From NCBI GenBank assembly GCA_025454675.1, contig JALONZ010000163.1, positions 1 to 5,713 on the forward strand: 5,713 nucleotides of DNA, read 5' to 3'. The stretch is from Anaerolineae bacterium. GTDB taxonomy: Bacteria; Chloroflexota; Anaerolineae; Aggregatilineales; Phototrophicaceae. The translations under genes were made by a program, and so were the position numbers. The notes beneath the pieces were generated by a model. It was not told the DNA's origin and did no database searches. It was given only the letters and a program-made list of their open reading frames with translations. Of this stretch, positions 1 to 5,688 are shown one piece after another (position 1 is the first letter of the stretch; the number at the start of each line of letters is the position of its first letter).

Positions 1-816
1 ATTATTTCAGATCTTACCCTCAAATTTGGTTTTGAACGCACAGTCATCGAGATTATTTACCCATTTCTGGAAAAAATAGGAGTGTTGTGGCAAACGGGTA
101 ACATATCTCCTGCGCAGGAACATTTCATTACACATTTGATCCGTCAAAAGATCATTGTGGCTATTGATGCTTTGCCCCTGCCCCCCAAGACAGCCAGGCG
201 TGTGATCCTCTATCTACCGGAAAGCGAATTGCATGAATTAGTCGCAAAAGGCGCATTCATCATAGATACTCGCTCATCGAATGCGTTTGCCAATCATCAT
301 GTGCATGGCACAATCAACATCCCTTATGATTCTAGCCAATTCAATACTTGGGTGGGATGGTTTGTAGACTATAGCAAACCAACTTACCTGATTATTGAAG
401 AATCCCATTTAGCCAATGCGTTAAAGTCATTGCGTGCGATTGGTGTGGATGATGTGGCAGGCGTGTTCGATGTGGATATTGCCCAAAAACATGATGCTCA
501 TTTCCGCCAAGTAAATCCAAGCGATGTGCGTTATATCGAAAATGCGGTTGTTTTGGATGTCCGTAGTCGTACAGAACGCGCAGAAGGATATATCGCCGAT
601 TCGTTATTCATCCCAATGGGCGAATTATTAGGACGTTTGAATGAACTGCCAAAAGGCAAAACCATCATCACCCAATGCGGTGCGGGGGTGCGTTCACAGG
701 TGGTTGCCAGCCTGCTTCAAAATCATAAATTTGATGTGATGAACATGGTCGGCGGGATTGATGCCTGGCGCAAAATGGGTTTGCCCATCGAATCTGATGA
801 CCTTGTGCCTGCATAA
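1..816 (+). CDS. 5'-truncated fusion: MerR/B12-type regulator helical region joined to tandem rhodanese domains
   Basis: The reading frame is open from base 1, so the gene starts outside the window; 271 residues are visible. Residues about 5-58 (GFERTVIEIIYPFLEK, then SPAQEHF and LIRQK) resemble the four-helix cobalamin-binding segment found after the DNA-binding domain in MerR/CarH-like regulators. Residues about 68-80 (YLPESELHEL) look like the first strand and helix of the following B12-binding fold, but that fold is not completed. From about residue 80 the protein becomes a rhodanese (IIDTRSSNAF, INIPYD, FNTWVGW) with no cysteine where the active-site loop should be. A second rhodanese (about 178-262) has LDVRSR, IPMGEL and the loop CGAGVRS, with the likely persulfide-carrying cysteine at 676-678. 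The tandem pair resembles the C-terminal half of metallo-beta-lactamase/rhodanese proteins, but no lactamase-like sequence precedes it. The rhodanese call is secure. The regulator-like part is from memory of the family and less certain. Confidence 0.8.
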   Translation: MISDLTLKFGFERTVIEIIYPFLEKIGVLWQTGNISPAQEHFITHLIRQKIIVAIDALPLPPKTARRVILYLPESELHELVAKGAFIIDTRSSNAFANHHVHGTINIPYDSSQFNTWVGWFVDYSKPTYLIIEESHLANALKSLRAIGVDDVAGVFDVDIAQKHDAHFRQVNPSDVRYIENAVVLDVRSRTERAEGYIADSLFIPMGELLGRLNELPKGKTIITQCGAGVRSQVVASLLQNHKFDVMNMVGGIDAWRKMGLPIESDDLVPA

Positions 817-880
817 ATGAATAATTGCTGAATAATCAAAGAATCTGCACAAAAGATGAGAATTGTCATAGAAAAGTAAA

Positions 881-909
881 TTGACCTTTTTCACTTTTGT
901 GCATACACT
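881..909 (+). promoter_or_regulatory. Putative sigma-70-like promoter of the STAS-like gene
   Basis: TTGACC (881-886, five of six matches to the -35 consensus) is followed after exactly 17 bases by TACACT (904-909, four of six matches to the -10). A start of transcription near 916 would leave a leader of about 32 bases before the ATG at 948. TATAAG at 909-914 is a closer -10 word, but its 22-base spacing is too long. Confidence 0.5.
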
Positions 910-947
910 ATAAGTATGTCGTTGGTTTATTTTAAGAGATAAAACAG

Positions 948-1364
948 ATGCCAATCCACAATATGAATTTTGAGGGCGGGGTGTTCTTCGCCAAACAAGT
1001 TGGTTATGTAGATGATGTTGATGCCCGCATGTGGATGAGTGCGCTCAAGAAATATTCGAGCGCCAGCCAAAGCCCCATTGTTGCCCTTGTGGATATGCGT
1101 GAGGTTGACCGCTTGTGTCCAACTGTGTTGCGTATTTTCACCGCGCTACAAGATATGGGCAATGTGATGGGTGTTGGACTTATCGCCAGTGAGCAAATGA
1201 ATTCGCGTAATGCACAAGTTATGGGAAAGTTAAGCGTGATGGGCGGGTTGCGCGTCTTTTCCACAATGGATGAAGGTCGCACATTCGCCAGAATGCGCCT
1301 TAACCCTACCGTTGGCGGATATTCCAGCGCGGCGGTACATCGCTTCTCATACGCCACAATATAA
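948..1364 (+). CDS. Small STAS/SpoIIAA-like protein of unknown role
   Basis: This is a 138-residue soluble protein with no signal peptide or membrane segment. Alternating strands and helices fit a STAS/SpoIIAA-like fold: strand VFFAKQVG (12-19), strand PIVALVDMREVD (43-54), then helix PTVLRIFTALQDM (58-70), strand GVGLIAS (75-81) and a final strand-helix LRVFSTMDEGRTFARM (101-116). The valine/aspartate strand followed by a helix is where anti-sigma antagonists carry their regulatory serine, but no obvious phospho-serine sits there, so a partner-switch role is not supported. The last 20 residues look disordered. The ATG at 948 is chosen because AAGAGA (934-939) lies eight bases upstream; a second in-frame ATG at 963 is possible. 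A fair promoter precedes it, and the ClbS-like gene follows after 44 bases. The fold assignment is an inference from strand pattern and general resemblance. Confidence 0.65.
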   Translation: MPIHNMNFEGGVFFAKQVGYVDDVDARMWMSALKKYSSASQSPIVALVDMREVDRLCPTVLRIFTALQDMGNVMGVGLIASEQMNSRNAQVMGKLSVMGGLRVFSTMDEGRTFARMRLNPTVGGYSSAAVHRFSYATI

Positions 1365-1365
1365 T
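1360..1365 (+). promoter_or_regulatory. Perfect TATAAT -10 hexamer overlapping the stop codon of the STAS-like gene
   Basis: TATAAT occupies 1360-1365 and contains the TAA stop (1362-1364) of the gene before it. Transcription from here would begin near 1372 and give a leader of about 37 bases before the ClbS-like ATG. The matching -35 region (TACATC, 1336-1341) is poor, so this is either an activator-dependent promoter or a chance match. Confidence 0.35.
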
Positions 1366-1382
1366 CCTTTGGATGGGGGATG

Positions 1383-1409
1383 TGATTTCCATATAAAGAG
1401 AGGAAATCA
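1383..1409 (+). promoter_or_regulatory. Inverted repeat covering the ribosome binding site and start of the ClbS-like gene
   Basis: TGATTTCC (1383-1390) pairs perfectly with GGAAATCA (1402-1409) across an 11-base loop. The 3' arm takes in the GGA of the Shine-Dalgarno sequence (AGAGAGGA, 1397-1404) and the A of the ATG at 1409. In RNA this eight-base-pair hairpin would hide part of the initiation site; in DNA it could be an operator. Confidence 0.45.
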
Positions 1410-1915
1410 TGCCAAGACCAACATCCAAAACACAATTATTAGACCAATCTCGCCAAAACTTTGACCTACTCCAAACCGAAATCGCCAAAATAACACCAGA
1501 AAATCGGGTTATTTCTGGTATTGTCGGTGAATGGTCAGTTAAAGATGTGTTGGGGCATCTATATGAATGGCAACAAATGGTGCTACGGTGGTATCAAGCA
1601 GGTAAGCGGGGTGAAACACCCAAAACACCTCATGCAAATTATAATTGGGGAGAAATTCCCGCCCTCAACCAACATATTTATGAGATGTATCGAGATATTC
1701 CTCTGGATGAAATACAACAAAAATTCAACGATTCTCATGAAGAAACGATGAAACTCATTGAGGGAATGACAGACGAAGAGTTATTCACGCCAAAAGTATA
1801 TGCTTGGACAAAAACCACCACGTTAGGTTCATATTGGACATCCGCCACATGTAGTCATTATGACTGGGCATATAAAGAAATTAAACGCGGATTCAAAGCT
1901 AAAAATAAGGCATAA
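1409..1915 (+). CDS. ClbS/DfsB-like four-helix-bundle protein (DinB superfamily)
   Basis: The 168-residue protein closely follows the ClbS/DfsB family pattern over its whole length, which is about the usual family length. It opens with MPRPTSK and a helix, followed by WSVKDVLGHLYEW (42-54), the YNW turn (78-80), the helical stretch SHEETMKLI (109-117), DEELFTP (122-128), and the C-terminal signature TTLGSYWTSATCSHYDWA (137-154). The conserved histidines at 50 and 150 sit in the helices that form the pocket in DinB-like bundles. ClbS of Escherichia coli protects its host from colibactin by opening the cyclopropane warhead; most relatives have unknown substrates. No polyketide or other toxin biosynthesis gene is nearby, so self-resistance is not supported here and protection against an environmental electrophile is only a guess. 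The start is fixed by AGAGAGGA four bases before the ATG. The stop lies one base from the stop of the convergent FHA gene. Confidence 0.88.
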   Translation: MPRPTSKTQLLDQSRQNFDLLQTEIAKITPENRVISGIVGEWSVKDVLGHLYEWQQMVLRWYQAGKRGETPKTPHANYNWGEIPALNQHIYEMYRDIPLDEIQQKFNDSHEETMKLIEGMTDEELFTPKVYAWTKTTTLGSYWTSATCSHYDWAYKEIKRGFKAKNKA

Positions 1916-1916
1916 A

Positions 1917-2489
1917 TCAGGGTATGAATCGGACTGTAAAGGTCAGATTTCCCATGCGAAGCCTATCACCATCGCGCATCTGATGGGCTTCGTGTTTATC
2001 CAATTTATTCCCATTCAATGATGTGCCATTGCTACTGCCCAAATCGCGGATACTGAGACGTTTTCCAGATAAGGTAATGGCGGCGTGTCGGCGACTAATC
2101 CCCATGCGATACCCACCAAATGGTAACAAGTCAATTTCTGGCATAAACCCACCTTCGGGGTCGTGTCTGCCAATGGTGTATTCATGCCCCTCTTGCGGTT
2201 GAACACGTACCACTTGCGGAATGCCATCAATTTCAAGGACAAGCGTCATGCCCGAATGAAACAATGAGATACTTCCGCGGTCATCATTCCCCAATTCACC
2301 CACTTTAACCGTATCAGATTCATTATCCACCGCTTGAATTTTATCAATAATATCGGGGGGCAATCCTGTCGTTTGATATGAAATGGAGATACTTTCAAGT
2401 GACGCGCCACATTTCTCACAAAAGATAATCCCTGCCCGATTGACATGCCCGCATGTCATACATGTAATCATTCCCGATGGTTTCGACAT
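1917..2489 (-). CDS. Zinc-ribbon and FHA-domain protein
   Basis: This is a 190-residue cytoplasmic protein with two modules. The N-terminus carries a zinc ribbon with cysteine pairs C10-x2-C13 and C24-x2-C27. Residues about 32-95 form a linker with an acidic patch (VDNESD). The C-terminal FHA domain (about 100-188) has all the usual phosphothreonine-binding landmarks: IGRH (106-109), SRRH (132-135), DLGSSNGT (149-156) and the closing strand LTFTVRF (182-188). FHA domains bind phosphothreonine peptides, typically on targets of Ser/Thr kinases, but no kinase gene is in this window, so the partner is unknown. Short zinc-ribbon/FHA proteins with a methionine-glycine-x-SRRH stretch are, from memory, common in Chloroflexota. 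The start at 2489 has a modest AGG eight bases upstream; Met7 is an alternative that would still keep the zinc ribbon. Confidence 0.9.
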   Translation of the reverse strand: MSKPSGMITCMTCGHVNRAGIIFCEKCGASLESISISYQTTGLPPDIIDKIQAVDNESDTVKVGELGNDDRGSISLFHSGMTLVLEIDGIPQVVRVQPQEGHEYTIGRHDPEGGFMPEIDLLPFGGYRMGISRRHAAITLSGKRLSIRDLGSSNGTSLNGNKLDKHEAHQMRDGDRLRMGNLTFTVRFIP

Positions 2490-2508
2490 ATGCTTACCTG
2501 CCTGTTAC

Positions 2509-2537
2509 GTTTTATAAGGTTATATTTAGGTTAGCAA
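2509..2537 (-). promoter_or_regulatory. Weak candidate promoter of the FHA gene
   Basis: Read on the minus strand, TTGCTA (2532-2537) is followed after 17 bases by TAAAAC (2509-2514), or after 15 bases by the better word TATAAA (2511-2516). Neither combination is strong. The -35 candidate lies inside one copy of the direct repeat described at 2528-2556, which would let a bound regulator control it. Confidence 0.25.
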
Positions 2538-2556
2538 CTTTAGGAAAGGTTAGCAA
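2528..2556. repeat. Direct repeat AGGTTAGCAA, two copies 19 bp apart
   Basis: The 10-base word AGGTTAGCAA occurs at 2528-2537 and 2547-2556, and a partial third copy (AGGTTA) sits at 2517-2522. The copies lie between the divergent FHA and hydrolase genes, close to where the FHA promoter should be. Spaced direct repeats of this kind are typical of response-regulator or dimeric activator sites, but no known motif is recognised. Confidence 0.4.
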
Positions 2557-2665
2557 GTCAATTTAGCCACTCCTTAAAAAATTGTTACAAATAACCCTAT
2601 ATTTTTGATTATGAATCAGTCAAGATTGTCATCAAAAATAATTGATAAGCGAAAAGAGTTTGGAT

Positions 2666-3505
2666 ATGTACCCAATTTATGATTTTGGCGGGTCGGGTCA
2701 GGTGTTGCATATTGCCCTCGCAAATGGATTCCCACCTCAAACCTACCTGCCGATGCTCACCCCATTCATCAAACACTATCATGTGGTCAATCTGATGCCT
2801 CGTGCTTTATGGGATGATGCGCCACTCCCAGAAAAATTACTCAGTTGGAAAGAATTGGTCGCCAAAGATTTGCATCAGGGCATGATTGAACACGATTTGC
2901 GCCATATGATTGCTATCGGACATAGTTTTGGCGGGATTGCCACCTTGCTCACCGCCATTCAAGACCCCACGCGCTTTAAGGCGCTCATCTTATTAGACCC
3001 AACCATCTTCCCGCGCCCCTATATGAAAGCCATTCAAATCAGTCGGTTATTGGGGCGAAAAATGAATCACCCGTTGGCAGAACGCACCGAAAAACGCAAA
3101 ACCACCTTCGATAGTGTGGATGTGGCGTATGACTATTTTAAGGGTAAAAAATTATTTGCCGATTGGGACGAACAAGCATTACGCCAATATGCCAATAGCA
3201 TGAAGCCCAATCCAGATGGTACTGTCAATTTAGCATGGAAACGCGAGTGGGAAGCCTATTATTTCCGCACAATTTATGGCGGGACATGGGGTGAATTGCC
3301 CAAATTACGGGGCAAAATGCCTATTTTATTGATTCGTGGCGGGACGAGTGATACGCTCTTTGCATCTGTGGCAAACAGCATTCGGCGCGTTTTGCCAGAT
3401 ATAACCTATCATGAAATTGAGGGGCATGGTCATTTATTCCCGCAAAGTGCGCCCCAACAAACGGCGGATGTGATTTTGAATTGGTTGGAAAATATTGGCA
3501 TTTAG
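2666..3505 (+). CDS. Alpha/beta-hydrolase-fold protein
   Basis: The 279-residue protein has a canonical alpha/beta hydrolase layout. The oxyanion-side segment HIALANGFPP (15-24) comes first, and the nucleophile elbow GHSFGG (85-90) places the catalytic serine at 87. The strand ALILLDP follows (106-112). A helical cap spans about 115-205. The late strand LLIRGGTSDTLF (221-232) puts an acidic residue at Asp229, and GHGHLFP (253-259) supplies the histidine, probably His256. The triad Ser87-Asp229-His256 is thus complete by position. No signal peptide or membrane segment is present, so it should be cytoplasmic. The natural substrate cannot be read from the sequence; esters, lactones or epoxide-like compounds are all possible. 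The ATG at 2666 is preferred over an upstream in-frame TTG at 2642 because AAAAGAG (about 2652-2658) is well spaced from it and the family similarity starts just after. It is transcribed away from the FHA gene and toward the ATPase gene. Confidence 0.88.
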   Translation: MYPIYDFGGSGQVLHIALANGFPPQTYLPMLTPFIKHYHVVNLMPRALWDDAPLPEKLLSWKELVAKDLHQGMIEHDLRHMIAIGHSFGGIATLLTAIQDPTRFKALILLDPTIFPRPYMKAIQISRLLGRKMNHPLAERTEKRKTTFDSVDVAYDYFKGKKLFADWDEQALRQYANSMKPNPDGTVNLAWKREWEAYYFRTIYGGTWGELPKLRGKMPILLIRGGTSDTLFASVANSIRRVLPDITYHEIEGHGHLFPQSAPQQTADVILNWLENIGI

Positions 3506-3511
3506 GCAATT

Positions 3512-3540
3512 GGGACGACATACACTTCGTTAGTCATCCC
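3512..3540. repeat. Imperfect hairpin sequence after the hydrolase gene
   Basis: GGGACGAC (3512-3519) pairs with GTCATCCC (3533-3540) with one mismatch, leaving a 13-base loop. It begins seven bases after the hydrolase stop. It has no following T-run, so it is not a classical terminator. Confidence 0.3.
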
Positions 3541-3568
3541 TTACAAAGGCATGGAATGTTATGGGAAA

Positions 3569-3601
3569 TTGTAGGGACACAAATAATCGTGTCCGCTACA
3601 A
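3569..3601. repeat. Bulged palindrome between convergent genes (MITE-like or bidirectional terminator)
   Basis: TTGTAG-GGACAC (3569-3580) pairs with GTGTCC-CTACAA (3589-3601) as 12 base pairs interrupted only by one bulged G at 3595, with an eight-base loop. It sits between the convergent hydrolase and ATPase genes, eight bases from the ATPase stop. A TTGTAGGGAC...CTACAA form resembles the small palindromic repeats scattered between genes in several bacterial phyla. Ending transcription on both strands is a plausible role, although neither side has a long T-run. Confidence 0.5.
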
Positions 3602-3609
3602 CATCCTCA

Positions 3610-5634
3610 TTAAACCGTTGCACGCGATTTCCGCCAGCGCACATATTCGGGATACAACAGCAACGAAATCAATCCGTTCAACACCACAATCACGGTGCTA
3701 CCTTCATGCCCCAATACACCAAGTGGCAATGGCAATGAGATAAATAATGCGCCCAAAACCAGCATCACAATCACACCCAGCGAAAAAATAATATTTTGCC
3801 AGACGACTTGCCGCGCCTTTTTGCTCAGGGTAATCGCTTGGGCAATCAATTCCAATTTATCACCCATCAGCACAATATCCGCCGTTTCCAGTGCCACATC
3901 TGTACCTGCCGCGCCCATCGCAATGCCAATTTCTGCTAGTGCCAATGCGGGCGCATCATTCACACCATCCCCAACCATTGCCACCGCGCCCACTTCGGAT
4001 TGCAGTTGTTTGAGGGCAGTCACTTTATCTTCGGGCATCAATCCGGCATGAACACGGGTAATACCCACTTGTTTGGCGATGCTATTTGCCACTTGTTCAT
4101 TATCGCCTGTGAACATGGCGACTTCGATACCTTTAGCGCGTAAATCGGCAACCACAGCTTTCGATTCTGGGCGCAATTGGTCTGCTAAGGCGATGATACC
4201 CATCCAATCGCAACCGCTATTCTGACCAAATTCGCATCCACCACACCCCTCGCATTGTCCCTCGCGCACCACACCAATCACCGTTTTACCATCAGCTTCC
4301 AGCGAGGCATGATATTCGGCTAAATGGGGTGGCATCGGCGCGATTTTGGTTAAATAGGCAATGTTGCCCAATTTCACTTGTTTGCCATCCACTTTGGATA
4401 CAATCCCCTGCCCTGCAATGGCTTCAAATTCTTGTACTATTTCGAGGGTCAAGTTACGGCGTTTGGCTTCAATCACAATCGCTTTGGCAAGGGGATGTTC
4501 TGACCGTGATTCAACAGATGCGGCAACGGCTAATAATTCATCATCCACCAACGAGCAACACGAATGAACATCGGTCACATCGGGTTTGCCTGCGGTGAGC
4601 GTGCCTGTTTTATCGAAAGCAACCGCTTTAATCACTGCCATCTGTTCCAGATATGCCCCGCCTTTGAACAAAATCCCTGCGCGTGCGCCTGATGCAATCG
4701 CTGAAATGAACGATGCAGGCACGCTAATCACCAACGCGCAGGGGCTGGCAACCGTCATCAATACCATCGCACGATAAAAATTCTCGGTGAACGGCACATT
4801 GAACAGCAATGGCGGGATGATGATAAATAGCGCGACAGATGCGATGATGAACAAAGCATATTTTTCTTCAAATTTTTCTAAAAATGCCGCCGTTGGCGCT
4901 TTAGCATCTTGGGCTTCTTCGACCATTTTGATGATACGCGCCAACGTGTTTTGTCCTGCGGGATGCGTGGCTTGCACATCTAACATCCCTTGCTTATTCA
5001 ATGTGCCTGCGAACACAGTATGCCCAACCTCTTTTTCGACAGGCATAGATTCCCCTGTGATGGGCGCTTGGTCAACGGCGGAACGTCCCCCCACCACCAC
5101 ACCATCCACTGGAATCCGTTCACCGGGCGCGATGAGGACAATATCCCCCACCGCAATTTCATTAAATTTGACCACCACCGTTTGGTCGCCCCGTTTGATG
5201 GTCGCCGTTTCGGGATACAATTTGAACAGACTTTTTATCGCATTCCGACTGCGCCCAATCGCATATTCTTGTAAGGCATGGCTGAGGGTGAATAAGAACA
5301 GTAAAACCGCGCCCTCATGCCATTCGCCGATGATTGCCGCGCCAAATGCCGCCAAAATCATCAGCATATCCACATCCAATTTATGATGTTTAATGAGATG
5401 CTCAACCGCATGAATCGTTCCGAGTGTCCCACCCGTGATATAAGCAATCAGCCCAAATAATCCATCTAACCATTCGGGGATGCCCATTTGCCCACCGATA
5501 AAACTCGCTACCAGCATCAGACCTGTGATGACGACAAAACGCGGTTCTAGCCAGTCGTGGTCTAACCATTTTGGATTGATAAAATTGGGGAGATTGGTCT
5601 TTTGTGGGGTTTGTGCCTGTGTAGTTGATACCAT
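3610..5634 (-). CDS. P1B-4-type heavy-metal-transporting ATPase (Co/Zn/Fe class exporter)
   Basis: The 674-residue inner-membrane pump is complete. It has no N-terminal metal-binding (HMA) domain. Hydrophobic segments lie near 33-52, 58-77, 89-103, 108-125, 259-281, 288-312, 611-632 and 635-660. The actuator domain has TGES (193-196). The phosphorylation site is Asp341 in DKTGT, the nucleotide domain has SEHP (378-381), and the hinge has TGDN (509-512) and GDGVNDAP (555-562). Metal choice is shown by SPC (297-299) in place of CPC and by HEGST (643-647) in the last membrane part. Together these are the P1B-4 signature, so Co2+, Zn2+ or Fe2+ export is likely and Cu+ unlikely. Unusual is a cysteine-rich stretch, C461-x2-C464-x2-C467-x7-C475, inside the nucleotide-binding region, plus a CC pair at 359-360. 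The start is set by AGAGGTGA (5638-5645) just upstream. A 12-bp dyad at 5645-5688 probably controls it. Confidence 0.93.
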   Translation of the reverse strand: MVSTTQAQTPQKTNLPNFINPKWLDHDWLEPRFVVITGLMLVASFIGGQMGIPEWLDGLFGLIAYITGGTLGTIHAVEHLIKHHKLDVDMLMILAAFGAAIIGEWHEGAVLLFLFTLSHALQEYAIGRSRNAIKSLFKLYPETATIKRGDQTVVVKFNEIAVGDIVLIAPGERIPVDGVVVGGRSAVDQAPITGESMPVEKEVGHTVFAGTLNKQGMLDVQATHPAGQNTLARIIKMVEEAQDAKAPTAAFLEKFEEKYALFIIASVALFIIIPPLLFNVPFTENFYRAMVLMTVASPCALVISVPASFISAIASGARAGILFKGGAYLEQMAVIKAVAFDKTGTLTAGKPDVTDVHSCCSLVDDELLAVAASVESRSEHPLAKAIVIEAKRRNLTLEIVQEFEAIAGQGIVSKVDGKQVKLGNIAYLTKIAPMPPHLAEYHASLEADGKTVIGVVREGQCEGCGGCEFGQNSGCDWMGIIALADQLRPESKAVVADLRAKGIEVAMFTGDNEQVANSIAKQVGITRVHAGLMPEDKVTALKQLQSEVGAVAMVGDGVNDAPALALAEIGIAMGAAGTDVALETADIVLMGDKLELIAQAITLSKKARQVVWQNIIFSLGVIVMLVLGALFISLPLPLGVLGHEGSTVIVVLNGLISLLLYPEYVRWRKSRATV

Positions 5635-5644
5635 GTATCACCTC

Positions 5645-5688
5645 TGGTTAAAATTATGCGCTATCTATGTTTATCCTAATTTTAACCA
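5645..5688. promoter_or_regulatory. Perfect 12-bp inverted repeat upstream of the metal ATPase (candidate operator)
   Basis: TGGTTAAAATTA (5645-5656) and TAATTTTAACCA (5677-5688) are exact reverse complements separated by 20 bases. The ATPase-proximal arm touches the Shine-Dalgarno sequence, and the distal arm ends 54 bases before the start codon. No clear -35/-10 pair can be read; TTTACT (5690-5695, minus strand) is a possible -35 and CATAAT (5653-5658, minus strand) a possible -10, but they do not match each other in spacing. Position and symmetry suggest a binding site for a metal-responsive repressor or activator whose gene is not in the window. An RNA hairpin is the alternative. Confidence 0.55.

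Noticed and set aside
82..816. GTG at 82 as the start of the rhodanese gene
   Set aside because: The frame is open back to base 1 and the upstream residues continue a recognisable domain (IIYPFLEK). AGGAG at 78-82 overlaps the GTG, so it is not a usable ribosome binding site for it.
818..836. Direct repeat TGAATAAT at 818-825 and 829-836
   Set aside because: Short and AT-rich, 11 bases apart just after a stop codon; easily a chance event and not linked to a promoter element.
694..954. An 86-codon minus-strand frame spanning the gap after the rhodanese gene
   Set aside because: Half of it is antisense to the second rhodanese domain and the rest crosses the probable promoter. No domain is seen and no ribosome binding site supports it.
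2582..2612. Possible hydrolase promoter TTGTTA with GATTAT
   Set aside because: Only four of six matches in each hexamer with a 19-base spacer in AT-rich DNA; too weak to annotate.
2642..2665. TTG at 2642 as the hydrolase start
   Set aside because: It adds eight residues without family similarity. The ATG at 2666 has the better-spaced AAAAGAG ahead of it.
4787..5386. A 199-codon open frame on the plus strand
   Set aside because: It lies entirely antisense to the ATPase, whose motifs are intact. The translation has no recognisable domain and is rich in Thr/Ser/Ala/Asn as expected for a shadow frame.
3610..5634. Copper-type P-ATPase call
   Set aside because: The membrane motif is SPC, not CPC, and the last helices carry HEGST. 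There is no N-terminal CxxC domain, so the copper class does not fit.
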